Origin: Bordetella parapertussis
GTDB lineage: Bacteria > Pseudomonadota > Gammaproteobacteria > Burkholderiales > Burkholderiaceae_C
NCBI GenBank assembly: GCA_943328885.2
Contig: CALQBT020000032.1
Coordinates: 1-12,188 of the forward strand
Reading direction: 5' to 3'
DNA: 12,188 bases
The position numbers were made by a program, and so were the translations under genes. The notes below the pieces were generated by a model. That model ran no database searches. It was not told the origin of the DNA and saw only the letters and a program-made list of their open reading frames with translations. This document shows positions 1 through 6,414 of this stretch, in pieces. How positions within the stretch are numbered: position 1 is the first letter of the stretch; each line of letters begins with the position of its first letter.

Positions 1-357
1 GTCAATGTCTCGTCGATCTACGGGACCAAGCCCTCGGACCTCGGGCACGCGACCTACAGTGCCAGCAAATTCGGTGTCATCGGACTGACCCAGTCGGCAG
101 CGATCGATTACGCTCAAGTCGGCTTGCGCATCAACGCGGTGGCGCCAGGTTTCACCCGGTCGGAAATGGTCAACCCCGACCTGCCTGCCGCGGCCGAAAG
201 CTACCGGCTGATCGCCACCAAACACTCGGCGATGAAGCGCCTGGGCCACGCCGATGAGGTGGCCAGTGCGATCACCTGGCTGTGCTCAGACGCGGCCAGG
301 TTCGTCAACGGCGCGGTCTTGACGGTCGACGGTGGCACGACGAGCAAGCTGTACTGA
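1..357 (+). CDS. Short-chain dehydrogenase/reductase, C-terminal part (5' end outside window)
   Basis: This is the last 118 codons of a classical SDR oxidoreductase, which uses NAD(P)H to reduce or oxidise a carbonyl/alcohol in the cytoplasm. The reading frame is open from base 1 and ends at TGA 355-357. Visible family marks are the strand leading to the catalytic serine (N-V-S-S, residues 2-5 of the fragment), the catalytic Y-x-x-x-K (Tyr19, Lys23), the N-A-V-A-P-G-F turn after the active-site helix (about residues 45-51) and the C-terminal V-D-G-G that ends most FabG-like enzymes. The N-terminal Rossmann glycine motif is cut off by the window edge, so cofactor preference cannot be read. Substrate is unknown: FabG-like sequences cover ketoacyl-ACP reductases, sugar dehydrogenases and many others. 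The next gene starts 123 nt downstream on the same strand, so co-transcription is possible but not shown. Confidence 0.93.
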   Translation, partial: VNVSSIYGTKPSDLGHATYSASKFGVIGLTQSAAIDYAQVGLRINAVAPGFTRSEMVNPDLPAAAESYRLIATKHSAMKRLGHADEVASAITWLCSDAARFVNGAVLTVDGGTTSKLY

Positions 358-480
358 TCGGCAGCGCTGTGCCTGCCTGCCAGTGCGAGACCGCCGTCTG
401 GCGCTGACGCCAAGCTGGGGCATAGTGGCGCTTGCCTTTACATCGACGCCACAGCGCTCGCCATCCAACCGGAGCTTCGC

Positions 481-1272
481 ATGACCCAATCCACCTCAAC
501 AACCCAAGACTGGCCGCTGCTGGTCGATGAACTCAATCGATTGCTGCGACTCAAGACCACGCCGATCGGCATGAAGCTGTTCGAGCGTGTCGAGGACATG
601 CAGGCGATCCCGAAGTTGCGCCGGCCCGGCGCGATCCACACCACCGACCAGATCGTTGCCCAGGCCGCGCGGTTGGGCTTCACGATCGGCATCACGCGCG
701 AGGATCTGGTGGGTGCGCAGTGCGCTGCGGTGATCGGCTTGCATCCGCAGGACGAGGAGTGGTTGTCGGGCAAGTCGATGGCCAACGTGTGGTACGCAAC
801 CATCGAAGACTCTGCCGCCCACCAGCGCGCGATGCAGGTCGTGCCGCACGGCAAGTACAAGGCGATGGCGGTGTCACCGCTGGCCAGCGGGCGACTCGAC
901 CCGCCCGACATCTGCTTGATCTACGCCACGCCGGGACAGATGATCCTGCTGATCAACGGCCTGCAATGGTCAGGCTACGGCAAGTTCGACTGGAGCGTGG
1001 TGGGCGAATCGTCCTGTGCCGACTCCTGGGGCAGGGCGCTGTCCACCGGCAAGCCCAGCCTGTCGATCCCGTGCTACGCCGAGCGCCGCTACGGGGGTGT
1101 GCTCGACGAAGAGATGCTGATGGCGCTGCCGCCGGGCGACCTGCCCAAGGCGATCGAGGGCATGAAACAGCTCGCTGCCAGAGGCTTGCGCTACCCCGTT
1201 CCGCAGTACGGTATCCAGGCCGACGCACGCGCCGGTCTGGGTGCGAGTTACCCGGATCGCGCTGCGAAATAG
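481..1272 (+). CDS. DUF169 family protein
   Basis: A complete 263-residue protein of the DUF169 family (COG2043-type), whose biochemical role is not established. The ATG at 481 is supported by a GGAG Shine-Dalgarno at 471-474 with a 6-nt spacer. Recognisable family features are the early P-I-G-M-K-L segment (residues 28-33), a cysteine near G-A-Q-C (Cys81), the strand D-I-C-L-I-Y (143-148, Cys145), the G-E-S-S-C-A-D motif (Cys179) and a late I-P-C-Y-A-E-R-R-Y-G (Cys198). The spaced cysteines could bind metal or a cofactor, but this is inference. No signal peptide or membrane segment is seen, so it is probably cytoplasmic. Downstream lies a decayed transporter end on the same strand. A DUF169-transporter pair may once have existed here, but only a remnant is left to suggest it. 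Confidence 0.85.
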   Translation: MTQSTSTTQDWPLLVDELNRLLRLKTTPIGMKLFERVEDMQAIPKLRRPGAIHTTDQIVAQAARLGFTIGITREDLVGAQCAAVIGLHPQDEEWLSGKSMANVWYATIEDSAAHQRAMQVVPHGKYKAMAVSPLASGRLDPPDICLIYATPGQMILLINGLQWSGYGKFDWSVVGESSCADSWGRALSTGKPSLSIPCYAERRYGGVLDEEMLMALPPGDLPKAIEGMKQLAARGLRYPVPQYGIQADARAGLGASYPDRAAK

Positions 1273-1279
1273 CCTGCCG

Positions 1280-1590
1280 ATCGGGCGCTGCGGGCGCATG
1301 ATCGCGCCGGCGGGCAGGCCCATCTCTCAGACGGGTTGCGGCATTGACGGCGCTGGATGGCTCCGTCTTCGTGCCGAACACCCGCTGGTGCAGGTCGCGA
1401 ATCTGGGCCTTGTCCAATCGATCTTCAAAATTTCTTCGCGCTGGTGCATCCGCGCGAGCTCAAACTGGCGTCGCTTCTCGGCAAGCTCAAGCCGAGCAAT
1501 AGCCCTGTCTTTTAGCGATTTCCACTGCTTGGCCTGGATGAGCGACTCGATAGGCTCTCGCTTGCTAAGGGTTACCAGCACTTGATCGAA
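1280..1590 (-). pseudogene. Probable IS66-type transposase, degenerate N-terminal fragment
   Basis: The minus strand reads as a decayed protein in two frames. From about 1590 down to 1418 it encodes a charged, coiled-coil-like stretch (R-E-P-I-E-S-L-I, then W-K-S-L-K-D-R-A-I-A-R, then E-K-R-R-Q-F-E-L-A-R). Around 1415-1419 the sense shifts frame into D-K-A-Q-I-R-D-L-H-Q-R-V-F-G-T-K-T-E, followed by a basic, Pro/Ala-rich stretch. Helical coil, then (R/H)-x-x-(F/Y)-G-x-K-(S/T)-E, then a basic linker is the N-terminal plan of IS66-family transposases. A single missing T in the T-run at the shift would join the two frames. No catalytic DDE part, no terminal inverted repeats and no target duplication are visible, so this is a fragment. 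The 104-codon open frame spanning 1327-1641 runs into the transporter remnant and is probably not a gene in its own right. The family call is from motif memory only. Confidence 0.45.
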
Positions 1591-1913
1591 CGGCTTTCTG
1601 CTGGTCAGGGCGCATGCGATCGGCCTGGGCGTGGCCGACACGGCGCTGCTCGCGGCTGACGGCTGCTTCTACGCGATCGAGGAGTCGCAGACCAAGGCCA
1701 ACATCGCCGACCTCGAGACCGAGCACCGCGCCACCGCTCTTGGCGTCTATTCGGGTTTCACCGGCCTGCTGTACCTGCCAGCGTCCTTGCTAGGCCGCAG
1801 GCTTGTGGACGCTGTCGCCCAGCGCCGCGTTCTTGTTGGCCGCGACGCTGTCGCTGGTCGCCATCCTGGTGTTGGCAAGAGGCGCTGCGTGCCCAGCCCC
1901 TGACGGCCGGTGA
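1586..1913 (+). pseudogene. Major facilitator superfamily transporter, 3' remnant with frameshift
   Basis: The plus strand encodes the C-terminal end of an MFS permease but with no start region. It begins after an in-frame stop (TGA 1583-1585). Through about 1790 it reads F-Y-A-I-E-E-S-Q-T-K-A-N-I-A-D-L, then A-T-A-L-G-V-Y-S-G-F-T-G, then L-Y-L-P-A-S-L-L. This is the usual helix 10-11 region of bacterial MFS proteins (E-x-x-x-K-A-x-I-A-D-L ... G-T-A-L-G-x-Y). One extra base at about 1791-1793 then changes frame. The hydrophobic last helix continues in another frame (G-L-W-T-L-S-P-S-A-A-F-L-L-A-A-T-L) to TGA 1911-1913. Two lesions (missing 5' part and +1 shift) make it a pseudogene. The truncation point coincides with the transposase-like fragment. 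The end lies only 9 nt from the convergent DUF4337 gene. Confidence 0.75.
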
Positions 1914-1922
1914 GGGCTGCGG

Positions 1923-2501
1923 TCAGAGATGCGCCAAAGCCAAGCCGCCCAGCGCGATGCCCAGGCCGGCGACGCCGAACATGCCGTACTCCAGCCACTT
2001 GCGGCGTGTCAGCAGCGCGATGGCCGCCAGCGCGATCGAGATCTGCAGCGCGGTGGTGGCCTGGGCCCAACGGTGGTGCAGGTGTAACTCGGCGTCCGAG
2101 CGCTGGTCCCAGGAGGTCGACTCGGTTTCCAGCTTTTCGGCGGCGACCTTGATCTCGGCCTTTTCTTTCTTGTAGCGTTCGACTTCCAGCAGGTACTGCG
2201 GTTTTTTGTCCTCGCCCACCACGGCCAAGGCCAGTTCGGCCATGTTTTGCTTGCTGCTCTTGGCCTGGTAGTAGTTCCACTGGTTGCTCGCCTCGGTCTT
2301 CTTGATCGCGGCGTTGTTCTTGAACAGGCCAGCATTGGCCTGGGTCGCGCCGCCCATGTAGGAGAACAGTGCGCCGATGGTGGCCAGGATCGCGGTCATC
2401 ACCGCGGTCCTGCCGGCAAAATTGTCCCCTGCCGCGCCATGCCCGGCGTGTTCGATCGCATGGTCGTGCGGCCCGTGAACGTGAAAATCATGTCCTGACA
2501 T
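1923..2501 (-). CDS. DUF4337 family membrane protein
   Basis: A 192-residue protein matching the DUF4337 family, of unknown function. Layout: a histidine-rich N-terminus (His at 4, 7, 9, 12, 14, 18 and 21), a first membrane helix at about 31-50, then a long polar region, then two more hydrophobic helices at about 148-165 and 171-190. The polar region carries the family's S-N-Q-W-N-Y-Y-Q-A-K-S-S-K segment (72-84) and a Lys/Glu-rich coiled coil (108-128). This predicts an inner-membrane protein with a large soluble middle domain. The ATG at 2499-2501 follows an AAGAG-like Shine-Dalgarno. It is the last gene of the minus-strand cluster, 21 nt after folA, so it is probably co-transcribed with thyA-folA. 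No link to folate metabolism can be read from the protein. The His-rich tail could bind metal, which is inference. Confidence 0.85.
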   Translation of the reverse strand: MSGHDFHVHGPHDHAIEHAGHGAAGDNFAGRTAVMTAILATIGALFSYMGGATQANAGLFKNNAAIKKTEASNQWNYYQAKSSKQNMAELALAVVGEDKKPQYLLEVERYKKEKAEIKVAAEKLETESTSWDQRSDAELHLHHRWAQATTALQISIALAAIALLTRRKWLEYGMFGVAGLGIALGGLALAHL

Positions 2502-2522
2502 CGGGGTAGCTCTTTCTTGGGT

Positions 2523-3047
2523 TCAGCGCTTGCGCTGGTAGGTGACGAATGCGTAGTCGCAGGCCGGTGGGCCCGCGCTGTGGTGGGGTTCACGGTCTTG
2601 CTCTTCGAAGTCTTGGCGGTTCCAGGCCGGAAACATCGTATCGCCCGGCAGGTCGGCGTCGATCTCGGTCAGCAGCAACTGGTCGGCCAAGGGCAGGGCG
2701 GCGGCGTAGAGCTCGCCGCCGCCGATCACGAACAGGCGCGCTGCTGTGCCGATCGTGGTCTGGGCCAGCGCGATCGCGCCCGCCAGCGTGTCGGCCGCCG
2801 CGGCCCCAGCGGCCCGCCAGCCGGCTTGTCGGGTGACGACGATGTTGGGGCGGCCCGGCAGCGGGCGAAAGCGCTCGGGCAGCGACTCCCAGGTCTTGCG
2901 CCCCATGATCACCGGGCAGCCCAAGGTCTGGCGCTTGAACCAGCGCATGTCCTCAGGCTCATGCCAGACCAGCCCGCTGGCCAGGCCGATGCTGCGGTTG
3001 CGCGCGACCGAAGCGATCAAGGCCAGCGCTGGCTTGGGGCGGCTCAT
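2523..3047 (-). CDS. folA: Dihydrofolate reductase
   Basis: A 174-residue dihydrofolate reductase, which uses NADPH to reduce dihydrofolate to tetrahydrofolate in the cytoplasm and is the target of trimethoprim. Family marks are the N-terminal strand with N-R-S-I-G (17-21, Met20-loop region), the substrate-binding acid in [11 protein letters not shown] (Asp33, equivalent to E. coli Asp27), the [10 protein letters not shown] motif (48-57), the P-N-I-V-V-T-R strand and the late [13 protein letters not shown] motif. Length is typical for a chromosomal enzyme. The ATG at 3045-3047 overlaps the thyA stop (ATGA, 4 nt), which fixes the start and suggests translational coupling. ThyA produces dihydrofolate and FolA recycles it, so the pair is a functional unit. 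The same frame stays open upstream inside thyA to about 3569, but that part does not resemble DHFR. Confidence 0.97.
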   Translation of the reverse strand: MSRPKPALALIASVARNRSIGLASGLVWHEPEDMRWFKRQTLGCPVIMGRKTWESLPERFRPLPGRPNIVVTRQAGWRAAGAAAADTLAGAIALAQTTIGTAARLFVIGGGELYAAALPLADQLLLTEIDADLPGDTMFPAWNRQDFEEQDREPHHSAGPPACDYAFVTYQRKR

Positions 3048-3874
3048 ACCGCCACAGGGGCCTTGATCGCCGGATGGTGCAGGTAGTCGATCATCTCGAA
3101 ATCTTCGAAGGCGTAGTCGAAGATCGTGGCGGGCCGGCGCTTGATCTCGATTTGAGGGTAGGGGTGCGGCGTCCGCGCGAGTTGGGTTTTGACCTGGTCG
3201 GCATGGTTGTCGTAGAGGTGGCAATCGCCGCCGGTCCAGATGAAGTCGCCGACATCGAGCTCGCATTGCTGCGCCAGCATGTGCGTGAGCAGTGCGTAGC
3301 TGGCGATGTTGAAGGGCACGCCGAGAAAGATGTCGGCGCTGCGCTGGTAGAGCTGGCAGCTGAGCTTGCCGCGGCCCCCCGGCAAAGTGGCGGGCGCGAC
3401 ATAGAACTGGAACATCGCATGGCACGGCATCAGTGCCATCTGGTCGAGCTCGGCGACGTTCCAGGCGCTGACGATGATGCGTCGCGAGTCGGGGTTGGTC
3501 TTGAGCTGCTGCACCACTTGGGCGATCTGGTCGATGTGGCCGCCGCCCGGCGTGGGCCAACTGCGCCACTGTACGCCGTAGACCGGCCCCAGGTCGCCGT
3601 CAGGTCGCGCCCATTCGTCCCAGATCGTGCAGCCCTTGTCCTGCAGCCAGGCGACGTTGCGCCCGCCGCGCAAGAACCACAGCAGCTCAACGATGATGGC
3701 TTTGACAAACACCTTCTTGGTCGTGACGAGGGGAAAGCCTTCGTTGAGGTCGAAGCGCATCTGGTGGCCGAACACGCTGCGCGTGCCAGTCCCGGTGCGG
3801 TCGGCCTTGGCCACGCCGTGCTCGGCGACATGGCGCATCAGGTCTTCGTATTGCGATCGGATCGGACGGGTCAA
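3044..3874 (-). CDS. thyA: Thymidylate synthase (TTG start)
   Basis: A 276-residue thymidylate synthase, which methylates dUMP to dTMP with 5,10-methylene-tetrahydrofolate and releases dihydrofolate. Clear marks are D-R-T-G-T-G-T (25-31, phosphate-binding loop with Arg26), L-L-W-F-L-R-G (64-70), the D-E-W box (86-88), the R-R-I-I-V-S-A-W-N segment (131-139) and the catalytic cysteine in M-P-C-H (Cys151, equivalent to E. coli Cys146). Further marks are Q-L-Y-Q-R-S-A-D and the folate/dUMP segment G-D-C-H-L-Y. The frame starts with TTG at 3872-3874. GGAG lies 9 nt upstream, and the resulting N-terminus (Q-Y-E-D-L-M-R-H-V) matches where ThyA proteins normally begin. The next ATG, at codon 13, would remove conserved sequence. 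The start is 1 nt after the ccdB stop, and the 3' end overlaps folA by 4 nt. Confidence 0.96.
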   Translation of the reverse strand: MTRPIRSQYEDLMRHVAEHGVAKADRTGTGTRSVFGHQMRFDLNEGFPLVTTKKVFVKAIIVELLWFLRGGRNVAWLQDKGCTIWDEWARPDGDLGPVYGVQWRSWPTPGGGHIDQIAQVVQQLKTNPDSRRIIVSAWNVAELDQMALMPCHAMFQFYVAPATLPGGRGKLSCQLYQRSADIFLGVPFNIASYALLTHMLAQQCELDVGDFIWTGGDCHLYDNHADQVKTQLARTPHPYPQIEIKRRPATIFDYAFEDFEMIDYLHHPAIKAPVAV

Positions 3875-3875
3875 T

Positions 3876-4190
3876 TCAGTAAGCTCCGAAAAGTGTGTCT
3901 AGGGCTTGCTGAACCGCCTCCCGGCCATCGACCAGGCGCCTCAAGGGCCGGTGCAATTCGGCCAGCGGTACCGCGCCCAGCGTGGCGGTGTCGATCACCA
4001 CGCGCTCGTTGGCCACGGCCAGCACCGGGTTGAGGTGGCGGGCCTGCGGTCCAAAGGCGGCCTCGGTGCGCAGCGGGATCACCACGCGCGTCTCCAAGCC
4101 GTCGATGTAGTCGTTCTGGACATCGAAAAAGTAAGGCGTTTCAGCCCGCTCTGACGCCTCGGGGTTGGCGAACACGTCGAAGCGCGCCAT
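3876..4190 (-). CDS. ccdB: CcdB-family toxin (gyrase-directed)
   Basis: A 104-residue CcdB-like toxin. Family members bind GyrA and trap gyrase on DNA. The recognisable CcdB core is the first strand A-R-F-D-V-F, then [11 protein letters not shown] (20-30, like the F-plasmid F-V-D-V-Q-S-D-I-I-D), R-V-V-I-P-L (35-40), the L-N-P-V region (53-56) and the late helix [12 protein letters not shown]. The protein ends F-G-A-Y (101-104). F-plasmid CcdB ends with W-G-I, residues tied to gyrase poisoning, so potency or target mode may differ. The ATG at 4188-4190 overlaps the ccdA stop by 1 nt (TGATG). An in-frame GTG three bases earlier is possible but less likely. Its last codons contain the thyA Shine-Dalgarno. 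Whether the toxin is active cannot be told from sequence. Confidence 0.9.
   Translation of the reverse strand: MARFDVFANPEASERAETPYFFDVQNDYIDGLETRVVIPLRTEAAFGPQARHLNPVLAVANERVVIDTATLGAVPLAELHRPLRRLVDGREAVQQALDTLFGAY
3884..3887 (-). promoter_or_regulatory. Shine-Dalgarno of thyA inside the ccdB 3' end
   Basis: GGAG on the minus strand sits 9 nt before the TTG start of thyA. It is formed by the Gly102 and Ala103 codons of ccdB (GGA GCT), so the end of the toxin and the thyA initiation signal share bases. A stop followed one base later by a start suits re-initiation by ribosomes finishing ccdB. Confidence 0.6.
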
Positions 4191-4441
4191 CACGGCCCTT
4201 TCATGAAGGTTCGGTAACGCGCCAGCGGCAGGCCTTCACGCGCGATCCTGGCGTTGTAGTGTGCGACCGCTTCCTTGTTGTCTTCGTTCCATCGCGCCCA
4301 GTAGCGCTTGCGCAGCTCTTCGGCCAGCAAGGCGTCGACGGTGGCCGATAGGTTCATGCCCAGGTCGCGGGCAGCATCCAACACCTTGGCGTTGAGGCTG
4401 AGCTTGGTCGCGCGTTTGGGTGAGTCGTTGAAGTGCAGCAT
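4190..4441 (-). CDS. ccdA: CcdA-family antitoxin
   Basis: An 83-residue CcdA-type antitoxin. Members bind operator DNA through an N-terminal ribbon-helix-helix and wrap CcdB with a flexible C-terminus. Here the DNA-binding part is about residues 10-45 (basic strand K-R-A-T-K-L-S-L-N, then helices with N-L-S-A-T-V-D-A-L-L). The toxin-binding part follows with W-A-R-W-N-E-D-N-K-E-A-V-A-H-Y-N (48-63) and G-L-P-L. The chosen ATG at 4439-4441 has AGGAG with a 7-nt spacer. Earlier in-frame starts at 4459, 4465 and 4468 lie close to or before the predicted transcription start and lack a comparable Shine-Dalgarno. Antitoxin-before-toxin order and the 1-nt overlap with ccdB are typical of type II modules. 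Autoregulation through the inverted repeat at 4460-4476 is inferred. Confidence 0.9.
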   Translation of the reverse strand: MLHFNDSPKRATKLSLNAKVLDAARDLGMNLSATVDALLAEELRKRYWARWNEDNKEAVAHYNARIAREGLPLARYRTFMKGP

Positions 4442-4459
4442 CGCAAGCTCCTGCGTCAT

Positions 4460-4476
4460 GCGCATCAATTATGCGC
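4460..4476. promoter_or_regulatory. Perfect inverted repeat, candidate CcdA/CcdAB operator
   Basis: GCGCAT and ATGCGC arms, a perfect 6-bp inverted repeat with a 5-nt AT-rich spacer, lie 19 nt before the chosen ccdA start and cover the candidate -10. Position and symmetry fit a ribbon-helix-helix operator for autorepression. Binding is inferred. Confidence 0.5.
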
Positions 4477-4497
4477 TGAGGCTAGGCCTGGCTTCAG
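4468..4497 (-). promoter_or_regulatory. Candidate promoter of ccdA (and possibly the thyA-folA operon)
   Basis: On the minus strand CATAAT at 4473-4468 is a good -10 (5 of 6). A weak -35, CTGAAG at 4497-4492, lies 18 nt upstream and overlaps the stop codon of the ABC transporter gene. Transcription would start near 4462, after the TTG 4468 and ATG 4465 alternatives, which supports ATG 4441 as the ccdA start. The weak -35 keeps confidence low. Confidence 0.35.
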
Positions 4498-6305
4498 GTC
4501 GGGATGGGCGCCTGATCGCCTGCTGCCAGCCCGAACTGCATCGCCGCCAAGCGGGCGTAGAGCCCGCCGCGCTCGACCAGTTCGTCGTGCTTGCCGATGT
4601 CGACGATGCGGCCGGCTTCCATCACGACGATGCGGTCGGCACGCTTGACGGTGGCCAGGCGATGGGCGATGACCAGCGTGGTGCGCCCGCTCATGGCCGA
4701 CTCCAGCGCGAGCTGCACCATGCGTTCGCTCTCGGCGTCGAGCGCGCTGGTGGCTTCGTCGAGCAGCAGCAACGGCGGGTTCTTGAGCATGGCCCGCGCG
4801 ATGCTGATGCGCTGGCGCTGGCCGCCCGACAGGCGAACACCGCGCTCGCCCAGAAAGCTGTGGTAGCCCTCGGGCAGCGCGGTGATGAAGTCGTGTGCGA
4901 AGGCCGCCTTGCCCGCGGCGATCACCTCGGTGTCGGGCGCATCGGGTCGGCCGTAGCGGATGTTCTCTAGCGCCGAGGTCGAGAAGATCGTGCTGTCTTG
5001 CGGCACGATGCCCACGCGCTGGCGCAGCGCGGCCAGCGAGCTTTGCTGCACCGACACACCGTCGACCGAAATCGTGCCAGCGCTTGCGTCGTAGAAGCGC
5101 AGCAGCAACTGGAACACCGTGCTCTTGCCCGCACCGCTGGGGCCGACGATGGCCACGGTCTCGCCCGGGGCGACCGTCAGGTTGAAGTCGCGCAGCGAGG
5201 GCAAGCTGGGGCGCGAGGGGTAGTGGAAGCTGACCTGGTCGAGCCGCAGCGCCGAGCCCGCAGCGGTGGCCGGCAGCGCTTGGGGCTGCGCCGGGTCTTG
5301 CACTGGCGATCGCGCCGAGAGCAGTTCCATCAGCCGCTCGGTGGCGCCGGCAGCACGCAGCAAGTCGCCGTAGACCTCTGAGAGTACCGCCACGCTGCTG
5401 ACCAAAATGATCACGAACACCACTGTCTGGCCCAGGTGGCCGGCGCTGATGCGTCCGGCCGCCACCGCCTGCGTGCCCTGGTACAAGCCCCACAGCAGCG
5501 CGCCGAACGTCGCGGTGATGATGAATCCCACCAGGATCGCGCGAACGCGGGTGCGTTTGATCGCGGTCTCGAATGCGCGCTCGGTGGCGGTGTCGAAGCG
5601 CCGGGCTTCGCGCTGTTCCTGGCCGTAGCTCTGCACCACGGGAATCGCGTTGAGCACCTCGGCAGCGATCGCGCTTGAGTCGGCCACCCGATCCTGGCTG
5701 GCGCGGCTCAACTTGCGCACCCGGCGGCCGAAGTACAGGCTGGGCAACACCACCAGGATCAGGATGCCCAGCACCTGCATCATCACCCAGGGGTTGGTGA
5801 TGATCAGCATCGCCATCGCGCCAATGCCCATGACCGCGTTGCGCAAACCCATGCTCAGGCTCGAGCCCACGACGGTCTGGACCAGCGTGGTGTCGGTGGT
5901 CAAGCGGCTGAGCACCTCGCCCGACGCCGTGGTCTCGAAGAACTCGGGGCTCTGACGCACCACATGGGCATAGACCGCGTTGCGCAAGTCGGCGGTGACG
6001 CGCTCGCCCAGCCAGCTGACGGTGAAAAAACGCAGCGCCGAGAACAAGCCCAGCGCAGCGCCGACCGCAAACAGCGCCAAAAAATGCCCACGCAGCGCCA
6101 TCAGCCGGTCGGCCGGATCGGCCGCCACAACGCCCTGGTCGATCAGTGACTTCAGCGCGATCGGGAACGCCAGCGTGCTGATCGCGGCCATCACCAGGAA
6201 CATCAGGGCCAGCGCGATGCCGACCCGGTAGGGCCGCAGAAAGGGTCGCAGACCCGACAGCGATCGGGGTGTGGCAGCGGCAGGGCGGTCGGTGGGTTTG
6301 GCCAT
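4494..6305 (-). CDS. ABC exporter half-transporter (MsbA-related, fused permease and ATPase)
   Basis: A 603-residue type IV ABC exporter with membrane domain first and ATPase second, which would work as a homodimer in the inner membrane. Hydrophobic helices lie at about 28-55, 72-95, 155-193 and 256-310. The cytoplasmic coupling region includes [10 protein letters not shown] and [12 protein letters not shown] (103-139). In the ATPase the Walker A is G-P-S-G-A-G-K-S-T (388-396), the Q-loop Gln is 436, the signature L-S-G-G-Q is 492-496, Walker B L-L-L-L-D-E is 512-517, and the switch His is 548. All catalytic residues are present. The sequence resembles the MsbA-related proteobacterial group (TIGR02204 type) more than lipid A flippase MsbA itself. 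The substrate, lipid or drug, is unknown. The ATG is at 6303-6305 with no clear Shine-Dalgarno. The gene is divergent from the marR efflux operon, with 115 bp between the starts. Confidence 0.93.
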   Translation of the reverse strand: MAKPTDRPAAATPRSLSGLRPFLRPYRVGIALALMFLVMAAISTLAFPIALKSLIDQGVVAADPADRLMALRGHFLALFAVGAALGLFSALRFFTVSWLGERVTADLRNAVYAHVVRQSPEFFETTASGEVLSRLTTDTTLVQTVVGSSLSMGLRNAVMGIGAMAMLIITNPWVMMQVLGILILVVLPSLYFGRRVRKLSRASQDRVADSSAIAAEVLNAIPVVQSYGQEQREARRFDTATERAFETAIKRTRVRAILVGFIITATFGALLWGLYQGTQAVAAGRISAGHLGQTVVFVIILVSSVAVLSEVYGDLLRAAGATERLMELLSARSPVQDPAQPQALPATAAGSALRLDQVSFHYPSRPSLPSLRDFNLTVAPGETVAIVGPSGAGKSTVFQLLLRFYDASAGTISVDGVSVQQSSLAALRQRVGIVPQDSTIFSTSALENIRYGRPDAPDTEVIAAGKAAFAHDFITALPEGYHSFLGERGVRLSGGQRQRISIARAMLKNPPLLLLDEATSALDAESERMVQLALESAMSGRTTLVIAHRLATVKRADRIVVMEAGRIVDIGKHDELVERGGLYARLAAMQFGLAAGDQAPIPT

Positions 6306-6385
6306 GGCAGCAGTGTAGAGCCCGGTTTTGAGGCCTTCAGGCTGTTGCTTCGATGCTGATTTTGATGGTTTACACGATCAATGTC

Positions 6386-6414
6386 TGCACAATGATTGCA
6401 TAGGCAAGTATATT
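6386..6414 (+). promoter_or_regulatory. Candidate promoter of the marR-efflux operon
   Basis: TGCACA (6386-6391, 4 of 6 to consensus) and TATATT (6409-6414, 5 of 6) are separated by 17 nt. A start of transcription about 7 nt downstream would fall at or next to the ATG at 6421, predicting a leaderless or very short leader. An alternative, TTTACA at 6369-6374 with AATGAT at 6391-6396, would start transcription near 6404. Confidence 0.45.
6396..6407. promoter_or_regulatory. MarR-box-like operator (TTGC-N4-GCAA)
   Basis: A perfect TTGC/GCAA palindrome with a 4-nt centre, flanked by AT-rich sequence, lies between the -35 and -10 of the candidate marR promoter. E. coli MarR sites have the same arms and spacing (TTGCCTGGGCAA type). 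The likely ligand is the product of the next gene, giving autorepression released by drugs or phenolic compounds. Regulation is inferred. Confidence 0.6.

Noticed and set aside
399..412. Hairpin TGGCG-CTGA-CGCCA between the SDR and DUF169 genes as a terminator
   Set aside because: Only a 5-bp stem and no T-run follows; chance occurrence is likely in GC-rich DNA.
1327..1641. 104-codon minus-strand frame as an intact gene
   Set aside because: Its first codons are antisense to the MFS remnant and its last codons are out of frame with the transposase-like motif, so it spans a junction of two remnants.
1900..1926. CTGAC/GTCAG stem at the convergent end of the MFS remnant and DUF4337
   Set aside because: Five pairs, a long loop and no T-run on either strand, so a bidirectional terminator is not supported.
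2523..3569. Extended 348-codon version of folA reaching into thyA
   Set aside because: The upstream 174 codons are Arg/Ala-rich shadow of thyA; DHFR begins naturally at the ATG overlapping the thyA stop.
4190..4193. GTG at 4193 as ccdB start
   Set aside because: It adds only one Met before the ATG at 4190; the TGATG overlap and the AAAGGG upstream suit the ATG better. It cannot be fully excluded.
4442..4468. TTG 4468, ATG 4465 or ATG 4459 as ccdA start
   Set aside because: They lie within or just after the candidate promoter and inverted repeat and lack a good Shine-Dalgarno, whereas ATG 4441 has AGGAG at the right distance.
4465..5493. 342-codon minus-strand frame within the ABC transporter gene
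   Set aside because: It is a shifted-frame shadow of the ATPase domain with an Arg/Ala-rich product and no motifs.
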